Source: Psychromarinibacter halotolerans
GTDB lineage: Bacteria > Pseudomonadota > Alphaproteobacteria > Rhodobacterales > Rhodobacteraceae
Length of the DNA stretch: 64,000 nucleotides
Assembly: GCF_029168315.1 (NCBI RefSeq)
Contig: NZ_JARGYD010000009.1
Span: 62,001-126,000, forward strand
Direction of reading: 5' to 3'
Made by a program: the position numbers and the translations under genes. Of the stretch, positions 33,914 through 44,207 are shown piece by piece. Numbering within the stretch: the first letter of the stretch is position 1; each line of letters begins with the position of its first letter. The notes under the pieces were generated by a model that was given only the letters and a program-made list of their open reading frames with translations, did not search any database and had not been told where the DNA came from.

Positions 33914-34294
33914 ATGACCGACCGCCCGTCCCCCCTACGCCGTCTTGGCACCGCGATCCGCCGCCACCCCTTGCTGGTCGGCGCCTTCGGACTGGCGCTG
34001 GTCGTCTGCATCGTCTTCTCGGTCCGGTCGGTGATGTTCGCGGTCTACTGGTCCGACCCCGCCCACCGCGACCAGCGCGTCGAAGAGTGGATGACCCCGG
34101 CCTATGTCTCGCATTCGTGGGACGTCCCGCGCGACGTGATGGAGGCTGCGGTCGGCGGCGCCGCCGCGACGCTTTCGGACGGGCGGCCGACGCTAAAGCG
34201 CATCGCAGCGGCCGAAGGCATTCCGACGGCCGACCTGATCGCCCGGATCGAGACGGCCATCGCCACCCACCGCGCCGGATCGGCGTCGGAATGA
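33914..34294 (+). CDS. Single-pass membrane protein of unknown function
   Basis: A 126-residue protein with a basic N-terminus, one transmembrane helix at about residues 20-42 (LLVGAFGLALVVCIVFSV), and a C-terminal part of about 80 residues that starts with VYWSDPAHRDQRVEEWMTPAYVSHSW. It overlaps the DedA gene by 4 nt (ATGA), so the two are translationally coupled and probably work together at the membrane. I do not recognise a named domain. Confidence 0.75.
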   Translation: MTDRPSPLRRLGTAIRRHPLLVGAFGLALVVCIVFSVRSVMFAVYWSDPAHRDQRVEEWMTPAYVSHSWDVPRDVMEAAVGGAAATLSDGRPTLKRIAAAEGIPTADLIARIETAIATHRAGSASE

Positions 34295-34926
34295 TCGACG
34301 CGATCCTGTCCGCGGTTCCGGTCTATGGCCTTTGGATCGTGGCCGGGGCGACGTTTCTCAGCTGTCTGGCCGTGCCGATCCCGTCTTCGCTGGTCATGCT
34401 GACCGCCGGGGCCTTCGTCGCCGCCGGGGACCTTGCGGCTGTCCCGGTCGTTGCTTTGGCATGGGTCGGGGCGGTGCTGGGCGATCAGGCGGGGTACCTG
34501 CTGGGACGCGAAGGCGGCCGCGCCGCCGGGCGCCTGACACGCGGACGCAAGGCCACTCAGTTGCTGGACCGCGCGCGACGTTTTTCGGACCGGCACGGCG
34601 GCCCGGGGATCTTCTTCAGCCGCTGGCTGGTGTCGCCGCTGGGGCCTTACATGAACCTCGTGTCCGGCGCGGCGCACATGTCTTGGCCGCGCTTCGTGCT
34701 GTGGGGTGCCGCGGGCGAGGCTGTTTGGGTGCTGGGCTATGTCGGGCTGGGCTATGGATTTTCCGGCTCGATCGCCGCCGTCGCGCAGGTGGCGGGCAAC
34801 CTGTCGGGTGCGCTGGCGGCGGGGGCAGTTGCCATCGGGCTGGGCCTGTGGCTGCGGTCCGTCCTGCGCCACGAAAAGCACGGCCACGCCCACGGATCAC
34901 GTCACCGCGGTGACCGCTTGCCGTAG
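34291..34926 (+). CDS. DedA-family (SNARE-associated) membrane protein
   Basis: A 211-residue polytopic inner-membrane protein with the DedA features: LAVPIPSSLVMLTAGAFVAAGD near residues 24-46, the GAVLGDQAGYLLGREGGRAAG segment, and the SRWLVSPLGPYMNLVSGAAHMSW motif with the conserved Arg and Gly. DedA proteins are linked to undecaprenyl-phosphate or phospholipid flipping and membrane-potential maintenance. It is coupled to the preceding one-helix gene and followed after 26 nt by an M48 protease gene. Confidence 0.88.
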   Translation: MIDAILSAVPVYGLWIVAGATFLSCLAVPIPSSLVMLTAGAFVAAGDLAAVPVVALAWVGAVLGDQAGYLLGREGGRAAGRLTRGRKATQLLDRARRFSDRHGGPGIFFSRWLVSPLGPYMNLVSGAAHMSWPRFVLWGAAGEAVWVLGYVGLGYGFSGSIAAVAQVAGNLSGALAAGAVAIGLGLWLRSVLRHEKHGHAHGSRHRGDRLP

Positions 34927-34952
34927 CAGCGGCCCCGGCCCATATTCCGGGC

Positions 34953-35648
34953 ATGTTGAAGCTCACGCCCCTGCTGCTTGCCCTGATCTACGGCTTCGTG
35001 CTGTACTGGTTCTCGGCGTGGCGCACCGCGAAACAGCTGGAAGCGAAGTCGACCGAACTGGCCGATCCGCTGCTTCGGAACCTGTGCGACCGGATGGCCG
35101 CATCGCTGGACCTGCCGCGCATCCGCGTCCACATCTACGAAGTCGACCCGGTTAACGGGTTGGCGGCGCCGGACGGTCGGATCTATATCACACGCGGGTT
35201 CTTCCAGAAGTACCGCCAAGGGCTGGTGAACGCCGACGAGATGGCGTCGGTCATCGCGCATGAACTCGGCCACGTCGCGCTGGGGCATTCGCGGCGGCGC
35301 ATGATCGACTTTTCCGGACAGAACGCGCTTCGGATGGGCCTTGCGATGGTGCTGGGGCGGCTTCTTCCGGGGATCGGCGTGATGATCGCCAACCTGATCA
35401 CCCGCGTGGTCGCCGCCGGCCTGTCGCGCAAGGACGAGTACGAGGCGGACGCCTATGCCTCGGCCCTTCTGGTGAAAGCCGGGATCGGCACCGCGCCGCA
35501 GAAATCGCTGTTCGGCAAGCTTGACCGGCTGACGGCCTCGAACGCGGGCGCGATGCCCGCATGGTTCATGAGCCACCCGAAAACCGCCGACCGCGTCGCC
35601 GCCATCGAACGGAACGAGGCGCGGTGGGCCAAGGTCGACCGGGATTAA
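34953..35648 (+). CDS. M48-family membrane-anchored metallopeptidase
   Basis: A 231-residue Ste24/HtpX-type zinc peptidase. An N-terminal transmembrane helix (LLALIYGFVLYWF) precedes the catalytic motif AHELGHVALGH (HExxH at His103-His107) and the later zinc glutamate in KDEYEADAYAS. It is short for HtpX and resembles the compact M48 proteins that act on membrane or periplasmic substrates. It lies in line with DedA, which suggests membrane quality control, but there is no direct evidence. Confidence 0.9.
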   Translation: MLKLTPLLLALIYGFVLYWFSAWRTAKQLEAKSTELADPLLRNLCDRMAASLDLPRIRVHIYEVDPVNGLAAPDGRIYITRGFFQKYRQGLVNADEMASVIAHELGHVALGHSRRRMIDFSGQNALRMGLAMVLGRLLPGIGVMIANLITRVVAAGLSRKDEYEADAYASALLVKAGIGTAPQKSLFGKLDRLTASNAGAMPAWFMSHPKTADRVAAIERNEARWAKVDRD

Positions 35649-35688
35649 GGCCGCACGGGGTTAAGATCGGGGGGCTGACGCCCGCCCG

Positions 35689-36489
35689 TCAGGCCCAGCC
35701 CGCGCCCAGATCCTCGTCGGCGCGGGTGATCCAGTGTTCCTCCAGCCAATCGCAGGGCAGCGACCAGCGCAGCAGCGAACCGCGATATCCCGCCACCGCC
35801 TCGGGCATCTTGGGCCGGCCGTGGAAGCACACGACGCGGGCGTCCTTCGGCAGCTTCGGCTCGCGCAGCCAGTTGACGGGCGGCAGACCGATGCAGTCGT
35901 GCTTGAAGCTGACCACCCATTCATCCGGGATGTAGGAGAACGCGTCCATCTCTTGCGCCAGCGTCGAGGTGTATCGCTGTTCGCTGCCGCGCGCCTTTTC
36001 GACCTCGGCGGTCGGGTCCGCCGCCAGCCGTTCGTATAGCCACGGATGCCGCGCGGGGTCATAGCGGAAGACCGACCCATGCCCGGTGGCACGACCCCGC
36101 CGCGCCTCGACCCAGTCGGCGCGCATGGCGACGGTGCCCGGCTCGTATTGCAGGATGTCGTCCAGCGGCCCGGTGATCACCACGTCAAGGTCGAAGCCAA
36201 GGATCGGCCCCTGAAGGTCCGGGATCAGCCCGGGCCGGAACAGCGACACCTTGCGCATCGCGCCCTGCCGGTTCGCCACCGCAAGCGCGGCGTTCATCTC
36301 GTCGTGGAAGGGTTCGACCGGCAGGTCCAGCACCTCGACGTCCGGGTGCAGGCCGTCAGCGTGCTCGGTCATGCACAAGAACCGGACCGGCGCCTTCAGG
36401 TTGCGACGCACGCCGGAATACAGCCGGTTCACGTACTCGGGGCCGAAGGCCGTGCCCCATTTGATGCAGACGACTGTCGCAGCTTTCAT
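35689..36489 (-). CDS. Glycosyltransferase-like protein (GT8-type fold)
   Basis: A 266-residue protein with the N-terminal VVCIKWGTAFGPEYVNRLYS and the DxD metal motif in GPILGFDLDVVITGPLDDIL. A late VVCFHGRPKMPE is typical of the same family. Such proteins transfer sugars to lipids or proteins using nucleotide sugars. Neither donor nor acceptor can be seen. It lies in line with, and downstream of, the M20 gene on the minus strand. Confidence 0.7.
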   Translation of the reverse strand: MKAATVVCIKWGTAFGPEYVNRLYSGVRRNLKAPVRFLCMTEHADGLHPDVEVLDLPVEPFHDEMNAALAVANRQGAMRKVSLFRPGLIPDLQGPILGFDLDVVITGPLDDILQYEPGTVAMRADWVEARRGRATGHGSVFRYDPARHPWLYERLAADPTAEVEKARGSEQRYTSTLAQEMDAFSYIPDEWVVSFKHDCIGLPPVNWLREPKLPKDARVVCFHGRPKMPEAVAGYRGSLLRWSLPCDWLEEHWITRADEDLGAGWA

Positions 36490-36544
36490 CGCTCACCTCT
36501 CCGCTGGCCCCGCCATAGGCGAGGCCGCGCGGACGGTAAAGGCA

Positions 36545-37708
36545 TCAGGCCGCAGGCATCCGCGATTCGACGATTCCCGCGTACCAGGAACAGCCTGCCG
36601 GGATCGCCTCGTCGTTGAAGTTGTATTCCGGGTGGTGCACCGGCGCGGTGTCGCCGTTGCCGACAAGGATATAGGCCCCCGGACGTTCCTGAAGCATATA
36701 GGCGAAGTCCTCGCCCCCCATCACCAGCGGCGCGTCGGCGCAGTCCCCGGCGACCGAGCGCGCGACATCAGCGGCAAAGGTCGTTTCGGTGTCGGTGTTT
36801 GCCATCACCGGATAGCCCTCGATCCAGTGCACGTCGGCCTTGGCGCCGAACACCTCGGGCGTGGTCGCCGCGATATGCTTCAGCCGCTCTTCCGCCTGCT
36901 TGCGGACGCCTTCGTCCAGCGTGCGGATCGTGCCGCGCAGCGTCACCCGCTGCGGGATAACGTTGAAGGCGGTCGACGAGGTTTCGAACGAGGTCACCGA
37001 CACCACCACCTGTTGCGTCGGGTCGACGTTGCGGCTGGCGATGGTCTGCAACGCCAGCACAAGGTGGCTGGCCACCACGGTGCTGTCGACGGTTTCATGC
37101 GGCTTGGCGGCGTGGCCGCCCTTGCCTTCCACGGTGATCTCGAACTGGTCGGTCGCCGCGAAGAACGCGCCGGGACGGATCGCGAAAGTCCCGGCGGGGA
37201 CGCCCGGCCAGTTGTGCATCCCGTAGACCTCGTCGATCTTCCAGCGATCCATCATGCCGGCGTCGCACATCTCGCGACCGCCTGCCCCGCCTTCCTCGGC
37301 GGGCTGGAAGATCACCACGCAGGTGCCGTCGAAATTGCGGGTCTCGGCAAGGTACTTCGCCGCGCCCAGCAGCATCGCAGTGTGACCGTCGTGGCCGCAG
37401 GCGTGCATCGCGCCCGGTGTCTCGGACGCATAGTCCAACCCGGTCTGTTCCATGATCGGCAGCGCGTCCATGTCGGCGCGCAGGCCGATGGTCTTACCCG
37501 AGGTGTTGGTCTTGCCCTTGATCACCGCCACGACGCCGGTGCGGCCGATTCCCTCGACCACCTCGTCGCAGCCGAAGGCTTCGAGCTTCTCTTTCACCAG
37601 CGCCGAGGTCCGGTGCGTGTCGAACAGGATCTCGGGGTGGCGGTGAATGTCGCGGCGCCACTCGGTGATTTCGGGCAGCAGTTCTGCGAAACGATTCTTG
37701 ACGGGCAT
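36545..37708 (-). CDS. M20-family amidohydrolase (hippurate hydrolase type)
   Basis: A 387-residue M20D carboxypeptidase/amidohydrolase. Metal-ligand motifs are HACGHDGHTAMLLGAAKYL, the FQPAEEGGAGGREM segment with the catalytic Glu, and the C-terminal GGEDFAYMLQERPGA. Enzymes of this group cut N-acyl amino acids or amides such as hippurate. AGGAGGT lies close to the ATG. It is divergent from the peptide ABC operon at 38 kb, so it may process the imported peptide or amide, or share regulation with the transporter. Confidence 0.92.
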   Translation of the reverse strand: MPVKNRFAELLPEITEWRRDIHRHPEILFDTHRTSALVKEKLEAFGCDEVVEGIGRTGVVAVIKGKTNTSGKTIGLRADMDALPIMEQTGLDYASETPGAMHACGHDGHTAMLLGAAKYLAETRNFDGTCVVIFQPAEEGGAGGREMCDAGMMDRWKIDEVYGMHNWPGVPAGTFAIRPGAFFAATDQFEITVEGKGGHAAKPHETVDSTVVASHLVLALQTIASRNVDPTQQVVVSVTSFETSSTAFNVIPQRVTLRGTIRTLDEGVRKQAEERLKHIAATTPEVFGAKADVHWIEGYPVMANTDTETTFAADVARSVAGDCADAPLVMGGEDFAYMLQERPGAYILVGNGDTAPVHHPEYNFNDEAIPAGCSWYAGIVESRMPAA

Positions 37709-38027
37709 CGGACCTCCTGGCGTCTGGTTGGCCCAACCGTGCGGCAGAACGGACGCAGGCTCAAGCCCTGCAACGCGCGCCCGCCAACAGCTTGCTTTCC
37801 GAAACGTAACGGCACTTTCGCCGGTGCCGATATTTGCTGCGGTCCAGCTTTGGAATTGCATGTTGCGGCAGCGCGAAGCGACGCGAAGGAAAGGCCGGCG
37901 CGCCCTTCGCCCGCGCATCCCGGAACTAAGGGTTGCGAGGTCCCTTTTTCATGCTAACGTCCGCTCTTAACAAACACCGGGCGCAACGACCCGGGCGGCG
38001 AAAGCCGACATGACAGGGGAGTTCTGC
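37709..38027. other. 319-bp divergent control region between the amidohydrolase and peptide ABC operon
   Basis: No gene is supported. It contains a candidate promoter at 37933-37960 and a small hairpin, CGGCAC/GTGCCG, around 37811-37829. No clear regulator-binding palindrome is visible. Confidence 0.45.
37933..37960 (+). promoter_or_regulatory. Candidate promoter of the peptide ABC operon
   Basis: TTGCGA and TAACGT lie 16 nt apart, about 70 nt before the first gene. This is a modest match to sigma70 hexamers. Confidence 0.28.
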
Positions 38028-39024
38028 ATGCCCGACGGGCAGCTGCCGGTACTTGATGTACGGGACCTGAAAACTGTATTCCGCACCCGCCGTGGCGAGG
38101 TGCATGCGGTCAACTCGGTAAGCTTCGACCTGAAACCCGGCGAACTGCTGGGCGTGGTCGGAGAAAGCGGATCGGGCAAGTCGGTGACGATGATGTCGCT
38201 GATCGGCCTGCTGCCGTCTCCGCCGGCCGAAGTCCGCGACGGGCAGGTCCTGTTCGGCGACAAGGATTTGCTGAAGGCCGACGACGACACGCTGCGGTCG
38301 ATCCGCGGCGCGCGGATCGGCTTTGTGTTCCAAGACCCGATGACGTCGCTCAATCCCGTGTTCACCGTCGGCTACCAGTTGATGGAGCCGCTGCGAAAGC
38401 ACATGGGGCTGGGCAAGAAGGCGGCGCGCGCCCGGGCGCAGGAACTGCTGGAACTGGTCGGCATTCCCGACGCGGGGCGGCGGCTGAAGGACTATCCGCA
38501 CCAGTTTTCCGGCGGGATGCGACAGCGCGTGATGATCGCCATCGCCCTTGCCTGCGACCCCGAGGTGCTGATCGCGGACGAACCCACCACGGCGCTGGAC
38601 GTGACGATCCAGGCGCAGATCCTCGAACTGGTGAAAGAGCTGCGGCAGAAGCTGGGCATGGCGATTGTCTGGATCACCCACGATCTTGGCGTGATCGCCG
38701 GCATCGCGGACCGGGTCATGGTGATGTACGGCGGCCAGATCGTCGAACACGCGCCGGTGAAAGAGCTGTTCGGCAACCCGCAGCACCCCTACACCCGCGC
38801 GCTTCTGGGTACGGTCCCCGCGATGCACGGCACCCGCGAGGCGCGGCTGCGCGTGATCGAGGGGCAGCCGCCGGTGCTGGACGCGCCGCCCGCCGCCTGC
38901 CCGTTCCGCGCCCGCTGCACCCACAGCTTCGACCGCTGCGAACGCGAGAACCCGCAGCGCGTGCCGGTCGGCCCGCTGCACGATGCCGCATGTTTCTGGA
39001 ACCCCGAGACCGGAGGACCCCGCG

Positions 39025-39032
<8 letters not shown>
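38028..39032 (+). CDS. Peptide ABC transporter ATP-binding protein (DppD/OppD type)
   Basis: A 334-residue ATPase with Walker A GESGSGKS (residues 45-52), signature FSGGMRQRVMIAIAL, Walker B VLIADEPTTALD and the oligopeptide-type C-terminal extension with a four-cysteine cluster (ACPFRARCTHSFDRCERENP). ATG 38028 has AGGGGAG 6 nt upstream; an ATG 18 nt earlier is weaker. It is the first gene of a five-gene operon (two ATPases, binding protein, two permeases). The order with the ATPases first differs from the common binding-protein-first layout. Confidence 0.94.
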
Positions 39033-40109
<1,077 letters not shown>

Positions 40110-40113
<4 letters not shown>

Positions 40114-41816
40114 AACTCAGAACCCTATTGCTGGGCGCGGCCGCTGCGACGGCCCTCGCACCAGTCTCGGCGCTGGCCGAGCGTGGCAGCGACGGCCAGC
40201 TTAACATCATCTACTGGCAGGCGCCGTCGACGCTGAACCCGTTCCTGTCCGGCGGCACCAAAGAGGTGGAATCCGCCTCGATGATCATCGAGCCGCTGGT
40301 GCGCTTCGATTCCGAAGGCAACATGGTGCCGTGGCTGGCAGCCGAGATCCCGACGCTGGAGAACGGCGGCGTGGCCGAGGACCTGAAGTCGATCACTTGG
40401 ACCCTTAAGGAAGGCGTCCTCTGGTCCGACGGCACCCCCCTGACCGCCGCCGACGCGGTGTTCACGTGGGAATACTGCACCCACCCCGAAGGCGGCTGTG
40501 CGCAAAGCTCGTATTTCGACGGCGTGTCGTCGGTCGAAGCGGTGGACGACCTGACCATCAAGGTCAGCTTCACCGAAGCCAAGCCCTTCCCCTACACCGC
40601 CTTCGTCGGGTCCGAGAGCCCGATCATTCAGGCCGCCCAGTTCGCCGACTGTCTCGGCGCCAAGGCGCCCGAGTGCACCGAGGCGAACTTCAACCCGATC
40701 GGCACCGGCCCGTTCATGGTCACCGAGTTCAAGCCGAACGACGTGATCACGCTGGAAATGAACCCCAACTTCCGCGAAGCCGACAAGCCGGCCTTCTCGA
40801 CGGTGGTGTTCAAGGGCGGCGGCGACGCGGCGGCTGCGGCCCGCTCGGTCATGGAAACCGGCGAATACGACTATGCGTGGAACCTGCAGCTTGACCCGAT
40901 GCTGCTGGACGAGATGCAGTCCAAGGGCCTTGGCACCGTCGTGTCCGCCTTCGCCACCTCGGTGGAACGAATCCACGTCAACCAGACCAACCCCGACCCG
41001 TCGCTGGGCGAAGGCCGCGCGACGCTTGAAAACCCGCACCCGTTCCTGACCGATCCCGCGATCGGCAAGGCGATGTCGATGGCCATCGACCGCGAACTGC
41101 TGGTTGAAATCGGATACGGCGCCGGCGGCCAGCCCACCTGCAACGTGCTTCCGGCCCCTGCGGTCTATGCCTCGACCGCCAACGACGACTGCCTTGTGCA
41201 GGACATCGAGGGCGCCAAGGCGGTTTTGGAAGAAGCCGGCTGGACCGACACCGACGGTGACGGCATCCGCGACAAGGACGGCATCAAGCTGTCGGTTCTC
41301 TACCAGACCTCGACCAACGCCGTCCGTCAGGACACCCAGGCGCTGGTCAAGCAGTGGTGGGAAGAGATCGGCATCGAGACCGAGCTGCGCAACATCGACG
41401 CGTCGGTGTTCTTCGGCGGTGACCCCGGTTCGCCCGACACCTTCCAGAAGTTCTTCGCGGACATCGAGATGTACACGAACAACTTCGCGGGCGTCGACCC
41501 CGAGGCCTACATGGCCAACTGGCGCTGCTCGGAAATCCCCAGCCCGGCGACCCAGTGGCAGGGTTCGAACATGCAGCGTTTCTGCTCGGAAGAGTATGAC
41601 GCGCTGGTCGACCAGCTGTCGCAGACCGCGGGCATCGAGGCCCGCGCCGAGATCGTCAAGCAGATGAACGACATGCTCATGCAGAGCTACACGATCATCC
41701 CGCTGATCTGGCGCGGCAACCCGTCGGCCCACGCCAATACGCTGGGCGGCGTGATGATGAACGACTGGGACTCCGAGATCTGGAACATCAAGGACTGGCA
41801 CCGGATCGACGGCTGA
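40110..41816 (+). CDS. Peptide ABC transporter substrate-binding protein (SBP5 family)
   Basis: A 568-residue periplasmic protein with a Sec signal (MKLRTLLLGAAAATALAPVSALA) and the cluster C binding-protein fold (PSTLNPFLSGGTKEVESASM, DGTPLTAADAVFTWEY, NPIGTGPFMVTEFKPND). This family binds peptides, nickel or, in some soil and marine bacteria, sugars or amino-acid amides. Its start overlaps the ATPase stop (ATGA), unusual for a binding protein, which is normally made in excess. Four cysteines in the middle of the protein may form disulphides. Confidence 0.94.
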
Positions 41817-41937
41817 TCCCTGTGATCTGACATGACACCGGGATGCCCGTGCGCCGCGCGGGCATCCCCACCAACGAACCGAGCGCAGGAGCCCGCACCA
41901 TGCTTCGCCAGCCCGCCCCGCCAGGGATCGCCAAACG

Positions 41938-42945
41938 ATGCTGACCTTCACGATCCGCCGCCTGCTGCTTGCGATTCCGACGCTGCTGCTGATCTCGCTG
42001 GTGATCTTCCTGCTGCTGGAACTGGCGCCGGGCGACCCGATGGCGCAGGTCCCGCTGACCGTGCCGCCGGAAGTGAAGGAAAAGATGCGCCAGGCGCTTG
42101 GCCTGGGCGAGCCGGTGCACATCCGATACCTGAAATGGATCTGGCAGTTCTTCGTCATCGAGCCGATGAACCTGATCGACGCGATGTTCGGCACCATGCT
42201 GGCCGAGGGGCAGCTGCGCGTGATCTCGTGGCAGACCCGGTCCCCGGTGATGGACATCGTCGCCCAGCGCCTGCCGCAGACCCTGTGGGTCGTCGGCGTG
42301 GCCTATGTGGTTGCGGTGCTGATCGCGATCCCGATCGGCGTGTATTCGGCCTATCGCCAGTATTCGTGGTTCGATCAGGCCGGGACCTTCGTCACGATGG
42401 TCGGCTTTTCCGTTCCGCCGTTCTTCTCGGGCGTGCTGGTGATCGTGATCTTCTCGGTGAACCTTGGATGGTTCCCGTCGATCTACGACACCACCCACCG
42501 GGTCACCGACTGGGACAGCTTCGTCGTCCAGCTGCAACAGATGATCATGCCGGTGATGGTGCTGGCGCTGCAGATCACCTCGCAAATCAGCCGCTTCATG
42601 CGAGCGTCGATGCTGGACAACCTCGGACAGGACTACGTCCGCACCGCCCGCGCCAAGGGGATGACCGAGAACGTGGTGGTGCTGATGCACGTCCTGCGCA
42701 ACTCGATGATCCCGGTGGTGACGGTGATCGCGTTGGGGATCCCGTCGATCTTCGGCGGCGCCATCATCACCGAGCAGGTGTTCAAGGTGAACGGGATCGG
42801 CCAGTTGCTGATCACCGCGATCCAGGCGAACGACATGCCGATGGTGCAGACGCTGACCTTCATTTTCGCGGTGCTGATCGTGCTGTTCAACCTGATCGCC
42901 GACGTCCTTTACGGCATCCTCGACCCGAGAATCCGCTATGACTGA
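41938..42945 (+). CDS. Peptide ABC transporter permease (DppB type)
   Basis: A 335-residue inner-membrane permease with six hydrophobic segments. The start MLTFTIRRLLLAIPTLLLIS and the ATPase-contacting EAA-type loop DYVRTARAKGMTENVVVLMH are family-specific. It has about 30-50 residues more than the minimal DppB, in the loop around KWIWQFFVIEPMNLIDAMFG. It lies 121 nt after the binding-protein gene and overlaps the next permease gene by 8 nt. Confidence 0.94.
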   Translation: MLTFTIRRLLLAIPTLLLISLVIFLLLELAPGDPMAQVPLTVPPEVKEKMRQALGLGEPVHIRYLKWIWQFFVIEPMNLIDAMFGTMLAEGQLRVISWQTRSPVMDIVAQRLPQTLWVVGVAYVVAVLIAIPIGVYSAYRQYSWFDQAGTFVTMVGFSVPPFFSGVLVIVIFSVNLGWFPSIYDTTHRVTDWDSFVVQLQQMIMPVMVLALQITSQISRFMRASMLDNLGQDYVRTARAKGMTENVVVLMHVLRNSMIPVVTVIALGIPSIFGGAIITEQVFKVNGIGQLLITAIQANDMPMVQTLTFIFAVLIVLFNLIADVLYGILDPRIRYD

Positions 42946-43930
42946 GACCGACCGCACACCCGCCGCCCCGGCAGGAACTCCGGCCGAACCGGCCGCGAAC
43001 CCCGCAGGCGCAGGCGCCGCCGCCGCGCCCGACCCGGCCACCACGTACCGGGCGCCGCGCAACCAGTGGCTGGACGTCTGGGACCAGTTTAAAAGCCACC
43101 GTGGCGCGCTGATCGGCGCCGCCGTATTCATCCTGATCCTGCTGGCGGTGACGGTCGGCCCCTACATCTGGACCATCGACCCCACCTACATCGACATCCG
43201 CGCCAAGAACCAAGGGCCGACCCTTGCGCACCCGCTGGGCACCGACCAGCTGGGCCGCGATACGCTGGCCCGGATGCTGGCGGGAGGCCGCGTCTCGATC
43301 GCGGTGGGCCTGACGGCGATGGCCCTGTCGATCGTGATCGGTACGGTGATCGGGGTCATCGCGGGCTATTTCAAACGCCTCGACGGCCCGCTGATGCGGT
43401 TCACCGACCTGTTCCTCGCCCTGCCCCTGCTGCCGCTCCTGCTGGTGGCGGTGCTCTTGTTCCGCGACATGCTGTCCAAGGCTTTCGGCCCCGAGGGCGG
43501 CGTGTTCATTCTGATCGTCTCGCTGATCGGCATCACCTCGTGGATGCAGACGGCGCGGATCGTCCGGGGCGACGTGCTGGCCCTGAAGGAACGAGAATTC
43601 GTCCTTGCCGGCCGGTCCATCGGAACCCCGTCGCGCCGGATGATCACGCGCCACATCCTGCCCAACGTGCTGTCGCCGATCATGGTGTCGGCCACGCTGG
43701 GCATCGCCACCGCGATCATCACGGAAAGCGCGCTGTCCTTCCTCGGCTTCGGCTTCCCGCCGGACTTCCCGACTTGGGGCCGCCTGCTGTTCGACAGCGT
43801 CGACCGGATGCAGCTGTACCCCGAACGCGTGATCTGGCCCGGCCTTGCGATCTCGCTGACCGTGCTCAGCGTGAACTACATCGGCGACGGCCTGCGCGAC
43901 GCGCTCGACCCCCGCATTCGCGGCCGCTGA
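42938..43930 (+). CDS. Peptide ABC transporter permease (DppC type)
   Basis: A 330-residue permease with an Ala/Pro-rich cytoplasmic N-terminus (about 40 residues), the DppC N-terminal domain (WDQFKSHRGALIGAAVFILI), the HPLGTDQLGRDTLARMLAGGR motif, and the EAA-type loop REFVLAGRSIGTPSRRMITR. It pairs with the DppB-type permease. It is the last gene of the operon and is followed by a hairpin. Confidence 0.94.
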   Translation: MTETDRTPAAPAGTPAEPAANPAGAGAAAAPDPATTYRAPRNQWLDVWDQFKSHRGALIGAAVFILILLAVTVGPYIWTIDPTYIDIRAKNQGPTLAHPLGTDQLGRDTLARMLAGGRVSIAVGLTAMALSIVIGTVIGVIAGYFKRLDGPLMRFTDLFLALPLLPLLLVAVLLFRDMLSKAFGPEGGVFILIVSLIGITSWMQTARIVRGDVLALKEREFVLAGRSIGTPSRRMITRHILPNVLSPIMVSATLGIATAIITESALSFLGFGFPPDFPTWGRLLFDSVDRMQLYPERVIWPGLAISLTVLSVNYIGDGLRDALDPRIRGR

Positions 43931-43939
43931 CCCCGGCAA

Positions 43940-43959
43940 GCGAGGGGCCAGCCCCTCGC
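43940..43959 (+). terminator. Hairpin after the peptide ABC operon
   Basis: GCGAGGGGC and GCCCCTCGC form a 9-bp palindrome with CA at its centre, followed by repeat copy B rather than a T run. Confidence 0.6.
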
Positions 43960-43960
43960 G

Positions 43961-43990
43961 CTCCCCGGGATATTTGCGGACAGAAGAAAG
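43961..43990 (+). repeat. Intergenic element, copy B
   Basis: 30 bp from CTCCCCGGGATATTT to CAGAAGAAAG. It is related to copies A, C and D and lies head to head with copy C; together their CAGAAGAA/TTCTTCTG ends can pair. Confidence 0.65.
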
Positions 43991-44006
43991 GGATCGCGCA
44001 TTCTTG

Positions 44007-44036
44007 CTTCTTCTGACTGAAAGTATCCTGGGGGAG
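44007..44036 (-). repeat. Intergenic element, copy C, with flanking hairpins
   Basis: Minus-strand element from CTCCCCCAGGATACTTT to CAGAAGAAG. It is followed on the plus strand by GACGCGCG-GCA-CGCGCGTC (44036-44054) and GGGGC-GAA-GCCCC (44056-44068), giving a row of GC-rich hairpins between the dpp operon and pntA. Confidence 0.65.
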
Positions 44037-44207
44037 ACGCGCGGCACGCGCGTCGGGGGCGAAGCCCCGCCCTTGCGGCGAAGGGTCTCAAGCAACGGAG
44101 TTTCACGGCCCCCTCTGTTTGCTTGAGGAAAGTTACGTGGCGCTATATCACCATCCGACGAGGCCCGGGCCACCGGGCGGAAAAAAGCCGCGACAAGGGG
44201 AAGCGAG

